Positions 9,205 through 17,679 of a stretch of 64,000 nucleotides of DNA are shown piece by piece. A program made the position numbers and the translations under genes. The DNA is taken from contig CBDBUX010000016.1 in assembly GCA_965212205.1 (NCBI GenBank), positions 124,001-188,000 of the forward strand, written 5' to 3'. The notes under the pieces were generated by a model. That model was given only the letters and a program-made list of their open reading frames with translations. It searched no databases and had not been told where the DNA came from. This DNA comes from JAHEJJ01 sp965212205 (GTDB taxonomy: Bacteria; Bacteroidota; Bacteroidia; Flavobacteriales; Flavobacteriaceae). Every line of letters starts with the position of its first letter. Positions within the stretch are counted from its first letter, which is position 1.

Positions 9205-9414
9205 TTTGAAAAGGGATTGCACTTTGCAAATCCTTTAGTAATAATCAGGTTCTTTGAAAATCCTTAATTAAGGATCATTAAATATTCGGACTTACAGTGA
9301 AATTACTGATTTCCGAGTTGAAATTAGTTTAGCATCTAAATGTTCAAGGCTTCGGCGAAAGCACGATACCACTTGGGCGTTGCTAATTCAAAAGAACGTA
9401 AACTAAGTTTAAAA
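9205..9414 (+). other. rpsB leader region with a perfect 16-bp palindrome
   Basis: 210 bp between rpsI and rpsB. Near 9211-9234 there is an imperfect hairpin (an AAGGGATTGCA arm against TGCAAATCCTT) that could end the rpsI transcript or pause it. At 9260-9275 lies a perfect palindrome, ATCCTTAATTAAGGAT. From 9340 to 9414 the sequence is open in the rpsB frame from an ATG, but S2 proteins begin at the MAKKVEVKELL at 9415, so I treat this stretch as untranslated leader. S2 often controls its own operon through such leaders; whether it does so here is inference. Confidence 0.4.
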
Positions 9415-10575
9415 ATGGCAAAGAAAGTAGAAGTAAAAGAACTCCTGAACGCAGGAGTACATTTTGGGCATTTGACCCGTAAATGGAATCCAAACATGGC
9501 TCCCTATATCTACATGGAGCGTAATGGGATCCATGTAATCAATCTTTATAAAACAGCAGCTAAAATTGAGGAAGCCAGTGAAGCCCTCAAGAAAATGGCA
9601 GCATCTGGCAGAAAGATTCTGTTCGTTGCCACAAAGAAGCAAGCCAAAGATATTGTGTCCGATAAGGTTTCTAAGGTTAACATGCCTTATATCACGGAAC
9701 GCTGGCCCGGTGGTATGCTGACCAACTTTGTTACCATCCGTAAAGCCGTTAAGAAAATGGCCTCTATTGACAGGATGAAAAAAGATGGTACGTTCAATAC
9801 CTTGTCAAAGAAGGAGCGTTTACAAGTAGATCGACTAAGGGCTAAGCTCGAAAAGAACCTGGGTTCAATTTCCGATATGACCCGTTTACCCGGGGCGATC
9901 TTCGTAGTAGATATTATGCGCGAGCACATTGCGGTTAAGGAAGCACAAAAACTGAAGATTCCGATTTTCGCTATGGTGGATACCAATTCGGATCCAAGGG
10001 CGATCGATTTTGTGATCCCTTCGAACGACGATGCTTCAAAATCGATTGAAATTATCATGGCTAAGGTGACCGATGCGGTTGCAGAAGGTCTGGCCGAACG
10101 TAAATCGGAGAAACAATCGGAAAAAGCAGCTGAAGAATCAGCTGAGAGTAAAGCAGCCAAGGAACCTAAGAAGGAAGAACCAAAACAGGAAGCAAAAGCT
10201 GAGCCTGCGGTAAAAGAAGCTCCAAAAACAGAAGCGAAGGCCGAAAAAGCAGCCGAAGCAGCACCTGTTGTGAAAGAAAAAGTCAAGGCAGAAAAAGAAG
10301 TGAAAAAGACTACTTCGGAAGAACCTGATAATTTGACCAAGATTGAAGGTATAGGCCCTAAAGGCGCAGAGGCTCTTGTAGCTGCCGGTGTTGATACCTA
10401 TGAAAAGTTGTCTAAGACTAAGGCTGATAAGATAAAAGAAATCCTTACAGAGGCCAGCAGTAGAATGGCACATCTGGATCCTACATCATGGCCAAAGCAG
10501 GCGAAGATGGCCGCAGATGGCAAATGGGACGCCTTAAAGGAATGGCAGGATAAAGCCAAGGCAGGAGTAGAATAA
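9415..10575 (+). CDS. rpsB: 30S ribosomal protein S2 with C-terminal helix-hairpin-helix extension
   Basis: 386 residues from the ATG at 9415, against about 230-260 for a plain S2. Residues 1-228 are a normal S2 (NAGVHFGHLTRKWNPNMAPYI, ERWPGGMLTNF, FVVDIMREHIAVKEA). Residues 229-304 are a low-complexity Lys/Ala/Glu linker. Residues 305-386 form a helix-hairpin-helix domain (LTKIEGIGPKGAEALVAAG) followed by a conserved-looking DPTSWPKQAKMAADGKWD segment. From memory, the same domain is found at the C-terminus of many flavobacterial L21 proteins, so it may be a lineage-specific ribosomal add-on, perhaps binding rRNA. An in-frame ATG at 9340 is rejected as the start because the conserved S2 N-terminus begins at 9415. 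Confidence 0.95.
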   Translation: MAKKVEVKELLNAGVHFGHLTRKWNPNMAPYIYMERNGIHVINLYKTAAKIEEASEALKKMAASGRKILFVATKKQAKDIVSDKVSKVNMPYITERWPGGMLTNFVTIRKAVKKMASIDRMKKDGTFNTLSKKERLQVDRLRAKLEKNLGSISDMTRLPGAIFVVDIMREHIAVKEAQKLKIPIFAMVDTNSDPRAIDFVIPSNDDASKSIEIIMAKVTDAVAEGLAERKSEKQSEKAAEESAESKAAKEPKKEEPKQEAKAEPAVKEAPKTEAKAEKAAEAAPVVKEKVKAEKEVKKTTSEEPDNLTKIEGIGPKGAEALVAAGVDTYEKLSKTKADKIKEILTEASSRMAHLDPTSWPKQAKMAADGKWDALKEWQDKAKAGVE

Positions 10576-10610
10576 TAATTTTGAATCTGAACATTAAAAA
10601 CAAAAGTGAA

Positions 10611-11435
10611 ATGGTAAAAGTAACCGCTGCAGAAGTGAATAAACTGAGAAAGACTACCGGCGCAGGTATGATGGATTGTAAGAATGCACTGGTAGAAGCA
10701 GAAGGTGATTTTGAAAAAGCAATTGAGATCTTGAGAAAAAAAGGTCAGAAAGTTGCCGCAAAAAGGGCAGACAGAGAATCCTCTGAAGGCGCTGCCATTG
10801 CCCAGGTAAATACAGATCGCACCAACGGTGTCATAATTTCGCTTAATTGCGAGACCGACTTCGTTGCTAAAAATGAGAGTTTTATATCTCTTGCAAAGGA
10901 ATTCGCAGCAATGGCTTTGAATTATGAAAGCAAGGATGATTTTCTAAATGCAAACTACAACGGGATTACTGTTCAGGAAAAACTAACTGAACAAACCGGT
11001 GTTATCGGTGAGAAGATCGAAATTGGAGGGTTTAAAAGACTCTCTGCACCTTTTGTAGGTTCATATATCCACGCTGGCAATAAAATTGCTACGTTGGTAG
11101 GATTGTCTGCAGCTGTAGATGGTGCTGATATAGCCGCTAAGGATATAGCTATGCAGGCTGCCGCCATGAATCCTATCGCCCTGAACAAGGAGCAGGTAGA
11201 GGAATCTGTGATCGAGAAGGAGATCGAGATCGCCAAAGATCAACTAAGGCAAGAGGGAAAACCGGAAGCTATGCTCGACAATATTGCCAAAGGCAAGCTC
11301 AACCGCTTTTTTAAAGATAATACCCTGGTGAATCAGGTCTTTATTAAAGACAGCAAGAAAACGGTTGAAGAGTATGTAAAATCTGTGGACAACAGTCTGG
11401 AGGTTACCGGGTTTCAGCGTGTAGCGCTCGGTTAA
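10611..11435 (+). CDS. tsf: Translation elongation factor Ts
   Basis: 274 residues from the ATG at 10611, giving the standard beginning MVKVTAAEVNKLRKTTGAGMMDCKNAL. The family motif NCETDFVAKNE is present near residues 77-87. EF-Ts exchanges GDP for GTP on EF-Tu in the cytoplasm. It lies 35 bp after rpsB in the conserved rpsB-tsf pair and ends at a strong terminator. A TTG 30 bp upstream is in frame but would add a non-conserved extension. Confidence 0.97.
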   Translation: MVKVTAAEVNKLRKTTGAGMMDCKNALVEAEGDFEKAIEILRKKGQKVAAKRADRESSEGAAIAQVNTDRTNGVIISLNCETDFVAKNESFISLAKEFAAMALNYESKDDFLNANYNGITVQEKLTEQTGVIGEKIEIGGFKRLSAPFVGSYIHAGNKIATLVGLSAAVDGADIAAKDIAMQAAAMNPIALNKEQVEESVIEKEIEIAKDQLRQEGKPEAMLDNIAKGKLNRFFKDNTLVNQVFIKDSKKTVEEYVKSVDNSLEVTGFQRVALG

Positions 11436-11456
11436 TTATTAGCCTATAATAAGTAT

Positions 11457-11489
11457 AAAACCGCATTCGTTGAAATGCGGTTTTTTTTA
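11457..11489. terminator. Rho-independent terminator after tsf
   Basis: A stem AAAACCGCATT / AATGCGGTTTT with a short loop, followed by a run of T. It ends the rpsB-tsf transcript. The A-run on the left side lets it also serve the convergent M61 peptidase gene, whose stop is about 10 bp away. Confidence 0.9.
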
Positions 11490-11497
11490 TTGCCCTA

Positions 11498-13363
11498 TCA
11501 GCCTTTGAGCCAGGTTTCTCTCAGCTTTAGTTGCGCATCAGTGTTGTTTTCTAAAGGAACCAAAGATCTGATCTTCACCAGTGGCTGCCCTACAGGCCCC
11601 TTACATTGTATCTTTTCTTCTCCACGCAAAACTTCGATATGGATTTCCTTCTCCGGATTCCATCCAAAACTCTGTCCGATAATCGGGCGGATAGATTCCA
11701 GATCGATAGACGACCCATCGATGCTGAGCAGGGTATCGCCGCCTTGTATGCCCAGGGAGGTAAAAAATGAACTCAATTCAATCCCACGACGTACGAAGAT
11801 ACTATTGTCGGAAGGATCCACGTCGATATAGGGTATTTCATCTTTAAAAAAATAACCGCTTTCTTCCTCAGCCATAGCAGTAGATAGTCCAACTTTGGCA
11901 AAAAAGGCCTCATAGTCTATCGGTTTGTCGCCCTGAACATGAACCTGGAAAAAATCGCCTATTTCCGGACCGGTCATCCTTGTTATTTCATCGATAAGAG
12001 CCTGGTCTTCAAAAGGTGTATTTTCATCGTATTTAACGGAAAGCTCCTGCATCAACCACAGAATCCCTTTCTCTCCATTACTCCACTCACGCAGTAAAAT
12101 ATCGATACACATATTGATCAATGCTCCCTTTTCATACACATTGGCATAGTTATCCTTATAGGGATCCTCATATATGTTCTTGCTCATCCTGGTGAAAGAC
12201 ATAGCATCGTTATAAATACGCGAATTATCGATCTTACCGATAATTCGGTTATAAAAGTCTCGTTCGTCTATAAGGCCTTGCTGGATCTGGAAAAGATTTG
12301 CAAAATATTCCGTTGTGCCTTCATACATCCACAGGTGTTCAGACATTTTTGGTTCGTTGTAATCGAAATAATGTATCTCCCGGGAATGTACATTTAGCGG
12401 GGTTACAATATGGAAAAATTCGTGAGACACCACATCGACCATCAATTGTTCCAGTCCTTCCATTGGCATCTGCTCGGGAAAAACCACCACTGTTGAAGTG
12501 TGATGCTCCAATGCACCAAACCCAGTGGCATCGTCCTGGTTCATCGTAGAGAGATAGAGTAGAATATTGTATTCCCTGGTACTGTCGGTATCACCTAAAA
12601 ATGCTTTTTGCGCCCGCATCATCTCTTCAATTTTAGCTTTGAAATCGGATGCTTTATAAACATTATTGGGAGAATAAACACCTATTGTTATTTCGATATC
12701 ATTTAGGGTAAATGACGCATTATTGGGGCTAGAATACATGATCGGGTTATCGATCACTTCAAAATATCGTTGCGCGAGAAACTTTTCTGAGCTTTCACCT
12801 TCAGATGCAGGTGCTTTAGTAAGTGAAGTAGTGGCTACCATCCCAGTTGGGACATCGATATTTATCTCATAAGGCACTTCCTTCAGACCTTCAAAATATC
12901 CTACAAACCCATGTAAATTCAGCATGTAATTCTCGCCTGCCTTGATATTGGTTCCTGCCGGCGAGAAAACGGTCCCCGAAGAAGAACTTTCCTGATCATA
13001 GGTGTCGTTAACATAATAGCTGATCTTATCCAGCTCGCGAGCTGTAGAAATGGACCATGTATTTTCGTCAGCTTTGGTCACCGGGAGTTCCTCCCCCTGA
13101 TAATTTAAAGCTTTGAACCCCTCAATATACTGACCGTAATTGTCGAGGCTATACGTTCCCGGAACCGTTTTTGGAATGTAAAAATTGACCGCCTCGCTGG
13201 TGAATGCTCCCGGATCCAAGCTTACCAACACCCTGTCCTGGTTGAGCTTAATGAGATCTATATGAGTGAGCACCTTACTTTCCTCGGCCTTTACCAGCGT
13301 TTGCGTAGATTTACATCCCAGCAGCATGGTGAAGATCATTAATAATAAAATATAATTTCGCAT
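11498..13363 (-). CDS. M61-family metallopeptidase, lipoprotein
   Basis: 621 residues. MRNYILLLMIFTMLLGC is a lipoprotein signal (Cys17). The zinc site is HEFFH at residues 314-318, with EGTTEYFANL downstream supplying the third ligand, the M61 (glycyl aminopeptidase) arrangement. The N-terminal third is the beta-rich M61 N domain. A PDZ-like domain (SSFFTSLGIQGGDTLLSIDG) lies near residues 525-600. It is probably anchored in the envelope and trims peptides there. The gene stands alone, divergent from pyrH. Confidence 0.92.
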   Translation of the reverse strand: MRNYILLLMIFTMLLGCKSTQTLVKAEESKVLTHIDLIKLNQDRVLVSLDPGAFTSEAVNFYIPKTVPGTYSLDNYGQYIEGFKALNYQGEELPVTKADENTWSISTARELDKISYYVNDTYDQESSSSGTVFSPAGTNIKAGENYMLNLHGFVGYFEGLKEVPYEINIDVPTGMVATTSLTKAPASEGESSEKFLAQRYFEVIDNPIMYSSPNNASFTLNDIEITIGVYSPNNVYKASDFKAKIEEMMRAQKAFLGDTDSTREYNILLYLSTMNQDDATGFGALEHHTSTVVVFPEQMPMEGLEQLMVDVVSHEFFHIVTPLNVHSREIHYFDYNEPKMSEHLWMYEGTTEYFANLFQIQQGLIDERDFYNRIIGKIDNSRIYNDAMSFTRMSKNIYEDPYKDNYANVYEKGALINMCIDILLREWSNGEKGILWLMQELSVKYDENTPFEDQALIDEITRMTGPEIGDFFQVHVQGDKPIDYEAFFAKVGLSTAMAEEESGYFFKDEIPYIDVDPSDNSIFVRRGIELSSFFTSLGIQGGDTLLSIDGSSIDLESIRPIIGQSFGWNPEKEIHIEVLRGEEKIQCKGPVGQPLVKIRSLVPLENNTDAQLKLRETWLKG

Positions 13364-13418
13364 CGCAAAAAACTATTGTTTGAACTTCCCACAAGATTAT
13401 TAAAATTTATTATCAATC

Positions 13419-13445
13419 ATGCCAAGATTATTAAATAATTGGCAT
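13419..13445. promoter_or_regulatory. Inverted repeat between the M61 peptidase gene and pyrH
   Basis: Arms ATGCCAA (13419-13425) and TTGGCAT (13439-13445) enclose 13 A/T-rich bases that are themselves nearly symmetrical. It lies 56 bp upstream of the M61 start and 74 bp upstream of pyrH, so it could be an operator for either. It lacks a T-run and no gene reads into it, so a terminator is unlikely. Confidence 0.35.
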
Positions 13446-13487
13446 TTGAAACCTCCATGTCCGGGCATATCCCTAAATTATTTTGAT

Positions 13488-13495
13488 TATTTTTG
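13488..13495 (+). promoter_or_regulatory. -7 element upstream of pyrH
   Basis: TATTTTTG matches the Bacteroidota TAnnTTTG -7 consensus and ends 23 bases before the pyrH ATG, giving a short leader. I see no good -33 TTTG at the expected distance. Confidence 0.5.
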
Positions 13496-13518
13496 TTAAC
13501 AGTAAACACGACCACTAT

Positions 13519-14226
13519 ATGCCTTATAAACGAATACTCTTAAAATTAAGCGGTGAAGCTTTAATGGGTGAGCGTCAATACGGGATTGACCCGAAAAGAC
13601 TAGCCTCTTACGCAGAAGAAATCAAAGAGGTCGTGGAAAAAGGTGTGGAAGTTGCTATTGTGATCGGCGGTGGAAATATCTATAGAGGTATAGCAGGTGC
13701 CAGCAACGGAATGGATAGAGTCCAGGGAGATCATATGGGGATGTTGGCCACGGTGATAAACGGTCTTGCCCTCCAAAGTGCACTCGAAGATACAGGCGTA
13801 CAAACCCGGTTACAGTCGGCGATAAAAATCAATGAAGTGGCCGAACCCTTCATTAGAAGAAGAGCGATCCGTCATCTGGAAAAAGGAAGGGTTGTAATTT
13901 TTGGGGGAGGAACCGGGAATCCATATTTTACTACAGACTCTGCAGCAGTGCTGAGAGCAATAGAAGTTGAGGCCGATGTGATCCTGAAGGGAACCCGCGT
14001 AGACGGTATTTATACCAGCGACCCCGAAAAGGATAAGACCGCCACCAAATTCGAAACCATAAGTTTTAAAGATGTACTCACAAAAGGACTTAAGGTCATG
14101 GATACCACCGCGTTTACGCTTAGTCAGGAAAATGAACTACCGATAGTGGTTTTCGATATGAACAAGAAGGGTAACCTGCTCAGAATTGTTTCGGGTGAAA
14201 ATATAGGCACGGTAGTTGATTTGTAA
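13519..14226 (+). CDS. pyrH: UMP kinase
   Basis: 235 residues from the ATG at 13519 (MPYKRILLKLSGEALMG), the normal length and beginning for the bacterial hexameric enzyme of the amino-acid kinase family. IVIGGGNIYRG, FGGGTGNPYFTTDSAA and KGTRVDGIYTSDPEKD mark the nucleotide- and phosphate-binding regions. It phosphorylates UMP to UDP for RNA and UDP-sugar synthesis. Next comes frr, 39 bp downstream, a common pairing. An upstream non-ATG extension is possible but unlike the family. Confidence 0.97.
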   Translation: MPYKRILLKLSGEALMGERQYGIDPKRLASYAEEIKEVVEKGVEVAIVIGGGNIYRGIAGASNGMDRVQGDHMGMLATVINGLALQSALEDTGVQTRLQSAIKINEVAEPFIRRRAIRHLEKGRVVIFGGGTGNPYFTTDSAAVLRAIEVEADVILKGTRVDGIYTSDPEKDKTATKFETISFKDVLTKGLKVMDTTAFTLSQENELPIVVFDMNKKGNLLRIVSGENIGTVVDL

Positions 14227-14265
14227 AGTACAACCTGGCAAGGTTTCACCAATAATACTATTGAA

Positions 14266-14820
14266 ATGAACGAAGAGGTAAAATTTATTTTAGATTCCAC
14301 CAAAGAAAGTATGGATGCTGCTATTCTGCATCTGCAGAAAGAGTTTGTAAAAATCAGGGCCGGAAAGGCTAATCCTTCTATGCTTTCTACGGTCATGGTT
14401 GATTATTATGGATCCCAAACCCCACTTTCTCAAGTATCGAATATCAATACACCCGACGCAAGAACCATTTCCGTTCAACCATGGGAAAAGAGTTTGTTGC
14501 AAGAAATAGAAACCGCTATTATGCATGCCAATCTCGGTTTCAATCCTATGAACAATGGTGAAATGATCATCATAAATGTACCTCCCCTGACGGAAGAACG
14601 CAGGGTTCAATTGGTAAAACAAGCCAAAGCTGAGGCGGAAGATGCCAAGGTTAGTATTCGCAGTTCAAGACAGGAAGCCAATAAGGAGATTAAGAATCTG
14701 GATATCTCAGAAGATCTTGAGAAGAACGCAGAGATCGATATTCAGGAAATGACCGATGACTACACCGAGAGAATAGATAAACTATTAGATAGCAAAGAAG
14801 CCGAGATCATGAAAGTGTAA
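14266..14820 (+). CDS. frr: Ribosome recycling factor
   Basis: 184 residues, the usual length. Conserved features include FVKIRAGKANPSMLSTVMVDYYG, DARTISVQPWEKS, MIIINVPPLTEERR and the C-terminal helix. With EF-G it splits the post-termination ribosome. It is transcribed with pyrH. Confidence 0.97.
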   Translation: MNEEVKFILDSTKESMDAAILHLQKEFVKIRAGKANPSMLSTVMVDYYGSQTPLSQVSNINTPDARTISVQPWEKSLLQEIETAIMHANLGFNPMNNGEMIIINVPPLTEERRVQLVKQAKAEAEDAKVSIRSSRQEANKEIKNLDISEDLEKNAEIDIQEMTDDYTERIDKLLDSKEAEIMKV

Positions 14821-14901
14821 GTTTGCTGGCTTTTGGTATTACACCCGTATTGTAGAAATCTTACAAAGGAATTATAGCTGCTTTCAACCCGATAGCGCCA
14901 T

Positions 14902-15024
14902 CTAATCTAATTTACCCAGGAAATACAGGCCGATCAATGCTGCGATAAGTGCGATTGTGCAGATAATGATAATCAATCGATAGGCGATCCTGGCCCGTTT
15001 CCCAAACCGTTTATGTCGGCTCAT
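14902..15024 (-). CDS. 40-residue single-pass membrane protein
   Basis: An ATG-started frame of 40 codons plus stop, complement of 14902-15024. The N-terminus is strongly basic (MSRHKRFGKRARIAYR), then comes one hydrophobic segment of about 19 residues (LIIIICTIALIAALIGLYF) and a short LGKLD tail. By the positive-inside rule the N-terminus should stay in the cytoplasm. A GAAGGGAAA stretch precedes the start. The clean basic/hydrophobic layout argues for a real small protein. Function unknown. It is divergent from the RND exporter gene. Confidence 0.55.
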   Translation of the reverse strand: MSRHKRFGKRARIAYRLIIIICTIALIAALIGLYFLGKLD

Positions 15025-15160
15025 AATGTTTCCCTTCTTTTAAAGCGCTAATGTCGAAGGTATAAAAATCTCCCTATTTACTCCTGAGACCAATTGCCCG
15101 GATCTATTTCCTTTCAACACATTAGAAGTACTGTTTTTAGGAACACTGCTTCGCATTCTC

Positions 15161-15168
15161 TACCTTTG
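15161..15168 (+). promoter_or_regulatory. -7 element of the RND exporter gene
   Basis: TACCTTTG fits TAnnTTTG and lies 20 bases before the ATG at 15189. A TTTAG at 15136-15140 is near the expected -33 position but imperfect. Confidence 0.55.
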
Positions 15169-15188
15169 CCCCCAACTAAAAAAGGAGC

Positions 15189-17591
15189 ATGGTTTCCAAG
15201 CTTGCAACAGATTTCTGGGCCACCACAGCAAGGATTATTCTGAGGAACAGAATTCTAATACTTACAGGCATCGCCCTGATGACCATTTTTCTCGCACTTC
15301 AATGGGAGAATATGCGGTTCACACGCTCAGAGGCAAACCTGCTTCCAGACGACCATCCTTTTAATCAACAGTATAATGAGTTCCTGGATATATTTGGTGA
15401 GGAAGGTAACGCCCTTGTTTTAGGGATACGCGATAGTTCACTATTTATCCCCGAAAACTTTAACCGCTGGAACAAGCTTAGCAAACAATTAGATGCCTTC
15501 CCCGAAGTAACTTTTGTTATCTCCACCGATAATTTGAAGGAACTGGTAAAAGACAATGATGCCCGAAGATTTGAGCTAAAGCCCTGGATAACTGAAGAAG
15601 TGCAGTCGGAGAAAGAATTAGACAGCCTTACCAATTATCTATTCAATAATCTGCCTTTTTACGAAAACCTCCTGTTCAATAAGGAGACCCACACGATCCG
15701 AACCGTGGTATACCTGGATCAGGACATTGTAAATACCAATGTCAGGAAAGATTTTATTCTTAATGATCTGATCAATCTGATTGACAAATTTGAAGATGAA
15801 ACCGGACTCGATGTGAGAGTTTCAGGGATGCCGTATATCCGGACCCTGAATGCTCAATATATTATAGATGAAATCGGTATTTTCATCGGGGCGGCATTAC
15901 TGATCACCTCCCTGATATTTTTCTTCTTTTTCAGAAGTTTCAGGGCAACATTTATATCGATTTGTGTGGTGATCATCGGTGTGATGTGGGCCTTTGGCGT
16001 ATTGGGTTTACTACAATATGAAATTACGGTTCTCACCGCCCTGATACCTCCCCTTATTATAGTTATCGGCATACCTAATTGCATCTTTTTGATCAACAAA
16101 TACCAGCAGGAGGTAAAAAAACATGGGAACCAGGCCCTGTCTTTGCAGAGAGTGATCACCAAAATCGGGAATGCCACCCTGATGACCAACGTTACTACCG
16201 CTTCGGGATTTGCCACCTTTATTATTACCGATAGTAAATTGCTTACTGAATTCGGGATTGTTGCATCGATCAATATCATAGGGATCTTTATTCTTTCCCT
16301 TTTGATCATCCCTATTGTCTATAGCTTTATGTCGCTTCCCAAAACCAAACACCTCAAACATCTGAATAAAAGATGGATCGATGCCTTTGTTAACTGGATG
16401 GAGCGGATTGTACGAGACAAGAGAATATCGGTCTATGTTGTCTCACTATTATTGTTGGTGATCAGCATCATCGGTATCTACCAGATCAATATCTCTGGGA
16501 GCCCTATAGAAGATATGCCTAAAAGCGCCCCGTTCTTTGACGATATCCGATTCTTTGAGGAAGAATTCAAAGGGATCATGCCTGTGGAGATCGTGGTTGA
16601 TGCCACCCGAAAAAAAGGTATTCTCAAGCCGGCTACCATTAGAAGGATGAATGAAATAGAGCAACTTGTGGATAATACCCCTGAACTTTCCACACCCGTT
16701 TCGGTGGTAAACCTGGTAAAATACTCAAAGCAGGCATTTTACAATGGCATTCCTAAATACTATCAGCTTCCAACCTCACAGGAAAACACCTTCATTATGG
16801 ACGTGGTCCGTAATTCAGAAGGAAATGCCGATCTCCTGGAAAATTTTGTAGACAGCACCGGACAGGTCGCCAGAATCACGACCTATATACGCGATGTGAA
16901 GACTGAACGCATGGAGGAAATAGAAGCAGAACTTATCGCAGCGATCAACAAAACATTCCCTGCAGAGCGTTACAAAGTTTATCTTACCGGCAAGGCACTA
17001 TTGTTCCTCAAAGGCACTAAATACCTTGTTAAAAATCTTATTTTATCCTTATCTCTGGCCATTGCACTCATCGCCTTGTTTATGGCCTATCTATTCAGGT
17101 CTTTCAGGATGATAATCATCTCCCTAATTCCAAATTTATTGCCCCTGGTGGTTACCGCTGGAGTGATGGGTTTTGTGGGTGTTCCAATTAAACCTTCAAC
17201 AATACTGGTATTCAGCATAGCGTTTGGTATTTCTGTGGATGATACCATTCATTTCCTTGCTAAATACCGCCAAGAACTGATCGCAAATCAATGGAGAATA
17301 CAAAAGTCTGTGTATGCTGCCCTGAGGGAAACAGGGGTTAGCATGTTTTATACCTCCATCGTACTATTTTTTGGATTCTCGGTCTTTATCATCTCAAGTT
17401 TTGGGGGCACCGTTGCCCTGGGGGCTCTGGTATCGGCCACTTTGCTATTTGCCATGTTAGCCAACCTGGTTCTTTTGCCATCGTTGCTGCTTTCTCTTGA
17501 GCGCAGTATAGCTAACAAAGAGGTACTCAAAGAACCTCAAATCGATATTTTACCAAAGGAAGAGATCCCTCTTGGTGGTGAAGAGCAGTAA
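15189..17591 (+). CDS. RND/MMPL-family exporter permease
   Basis: 800 residues with the duplicated RND layout: one membrane helix at the N-terminus, a periplasmic loop (about 40-220), five helices, a second single helix near residue 415, another loop and a final block of five helices. The motif IAFGISVDDTIHFLAKYR in the second half is the conserved acidic TM4 motif that carries the proton relay. At 800 residues it is MMPL-like and smaller than AcrB. The substrate is unknown; lipid or hopanoid export is typical of this subgroup. An AAAGGAG lies just before the start, one of the few purine-rich ribosome sites in the window. Confidence 0.88.
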   Translation: MVSKLATDFWATTARIILRNRILILTGIALMTIFLALQWENMRFTRSEANLLPDDHPFNQQYNEFLDIFGEEGNALVLGIRDSSLFIPENFNRWNKLSKQLDAFPEVTFVISTDNLKELVKDNDARRFELKPWITEEVQSEKELDSLTNYLFNNLPFYENLLFNKETHTIRTVVYLDQDIVNTNVRKDFILNDLINLIDKFEDETGLDVRVSGMPYIRTLNAQYIIDEIGIFIGAALLITSLIFFFFFRSFRATFISICVVIIGVMWAFGVLGLLQYEITVLTALIPPLIIVIGIPNCIFLINKYQQEVKKHGNQALSLQRVITKIGNATLMTNVTTASGFATFIITDSKLLTEFGIVASINIIGIFILSLLIIPIVYSFMSLPKTKHLKHLNKRWIDAFVNWMERIVRDKRISVYVVSLLLLVISIIGIYQINISGSPIEDMPKSAPFFDDIRFFEEEFKGIMPVEIVVDATRKKGILKPATIRRMNEIEQLVDNTPELSTPVSVVNLVKYSKQAFYNGIPKYYQLPTSQENTFIMDVVRNSEGNADLLENFVDSTGQVARITTYIRDVKTERMEEIEAELIAAINKTFPAERYKVYLTGKALLFLKGTKYLVKNLILSLSLAIALIALFMAYLFRSFRMIIISLIPNLLPLVVTAGVMGFVGVPIKPSTILVFSIAFGISVDDTIHFLAKYRQELIANQWRIQKSVYAALRETGVSMFYTSIVLFFGFSVFIISSFGGTVALGALVSATLLFAMLANLVLLPSLLLSLERSIANKEVLKEPQIDILPKEEIPLGGEEQ

Positions 17592-17651
17592 TTTTGGAAA
17601 GGCAGATGCCCAATTCCCGAGAAACCCTGCCAATAGTTCTGTCCTTTGAAT

Positions 17652-17659
17652 TATCTTTG
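17652..17659 (+). promoter_or_regulatory. -7 element of asnS
   Basis: TATCTTTG fits TAnnTTTG and ends 20 bases before the asnS ATG at 17680, the same spacing as for the RND gene. The leader would be about 15 bases. Confidence 0.55.
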
Positions 17660-17679
17660 CGGTTCAAAATCTGTAGGGC

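Noticed and set aside
9340..9414. In-frame ATG that would extend S2 by 25 residues
   Set aside because: S2 proteins start at MAKKVEVKELLNAGVHFGH; the extra residues are not S2-like, and the stretch fits an untranslated leader.
9687..10340. 217-codon minus-strand frame opposite rpsB
   Set aside because: Its Ser/Ala/Phe-rich product is the mirror of the Lys/Ala/Glu-rich linker of S2; no domain is recognisable.
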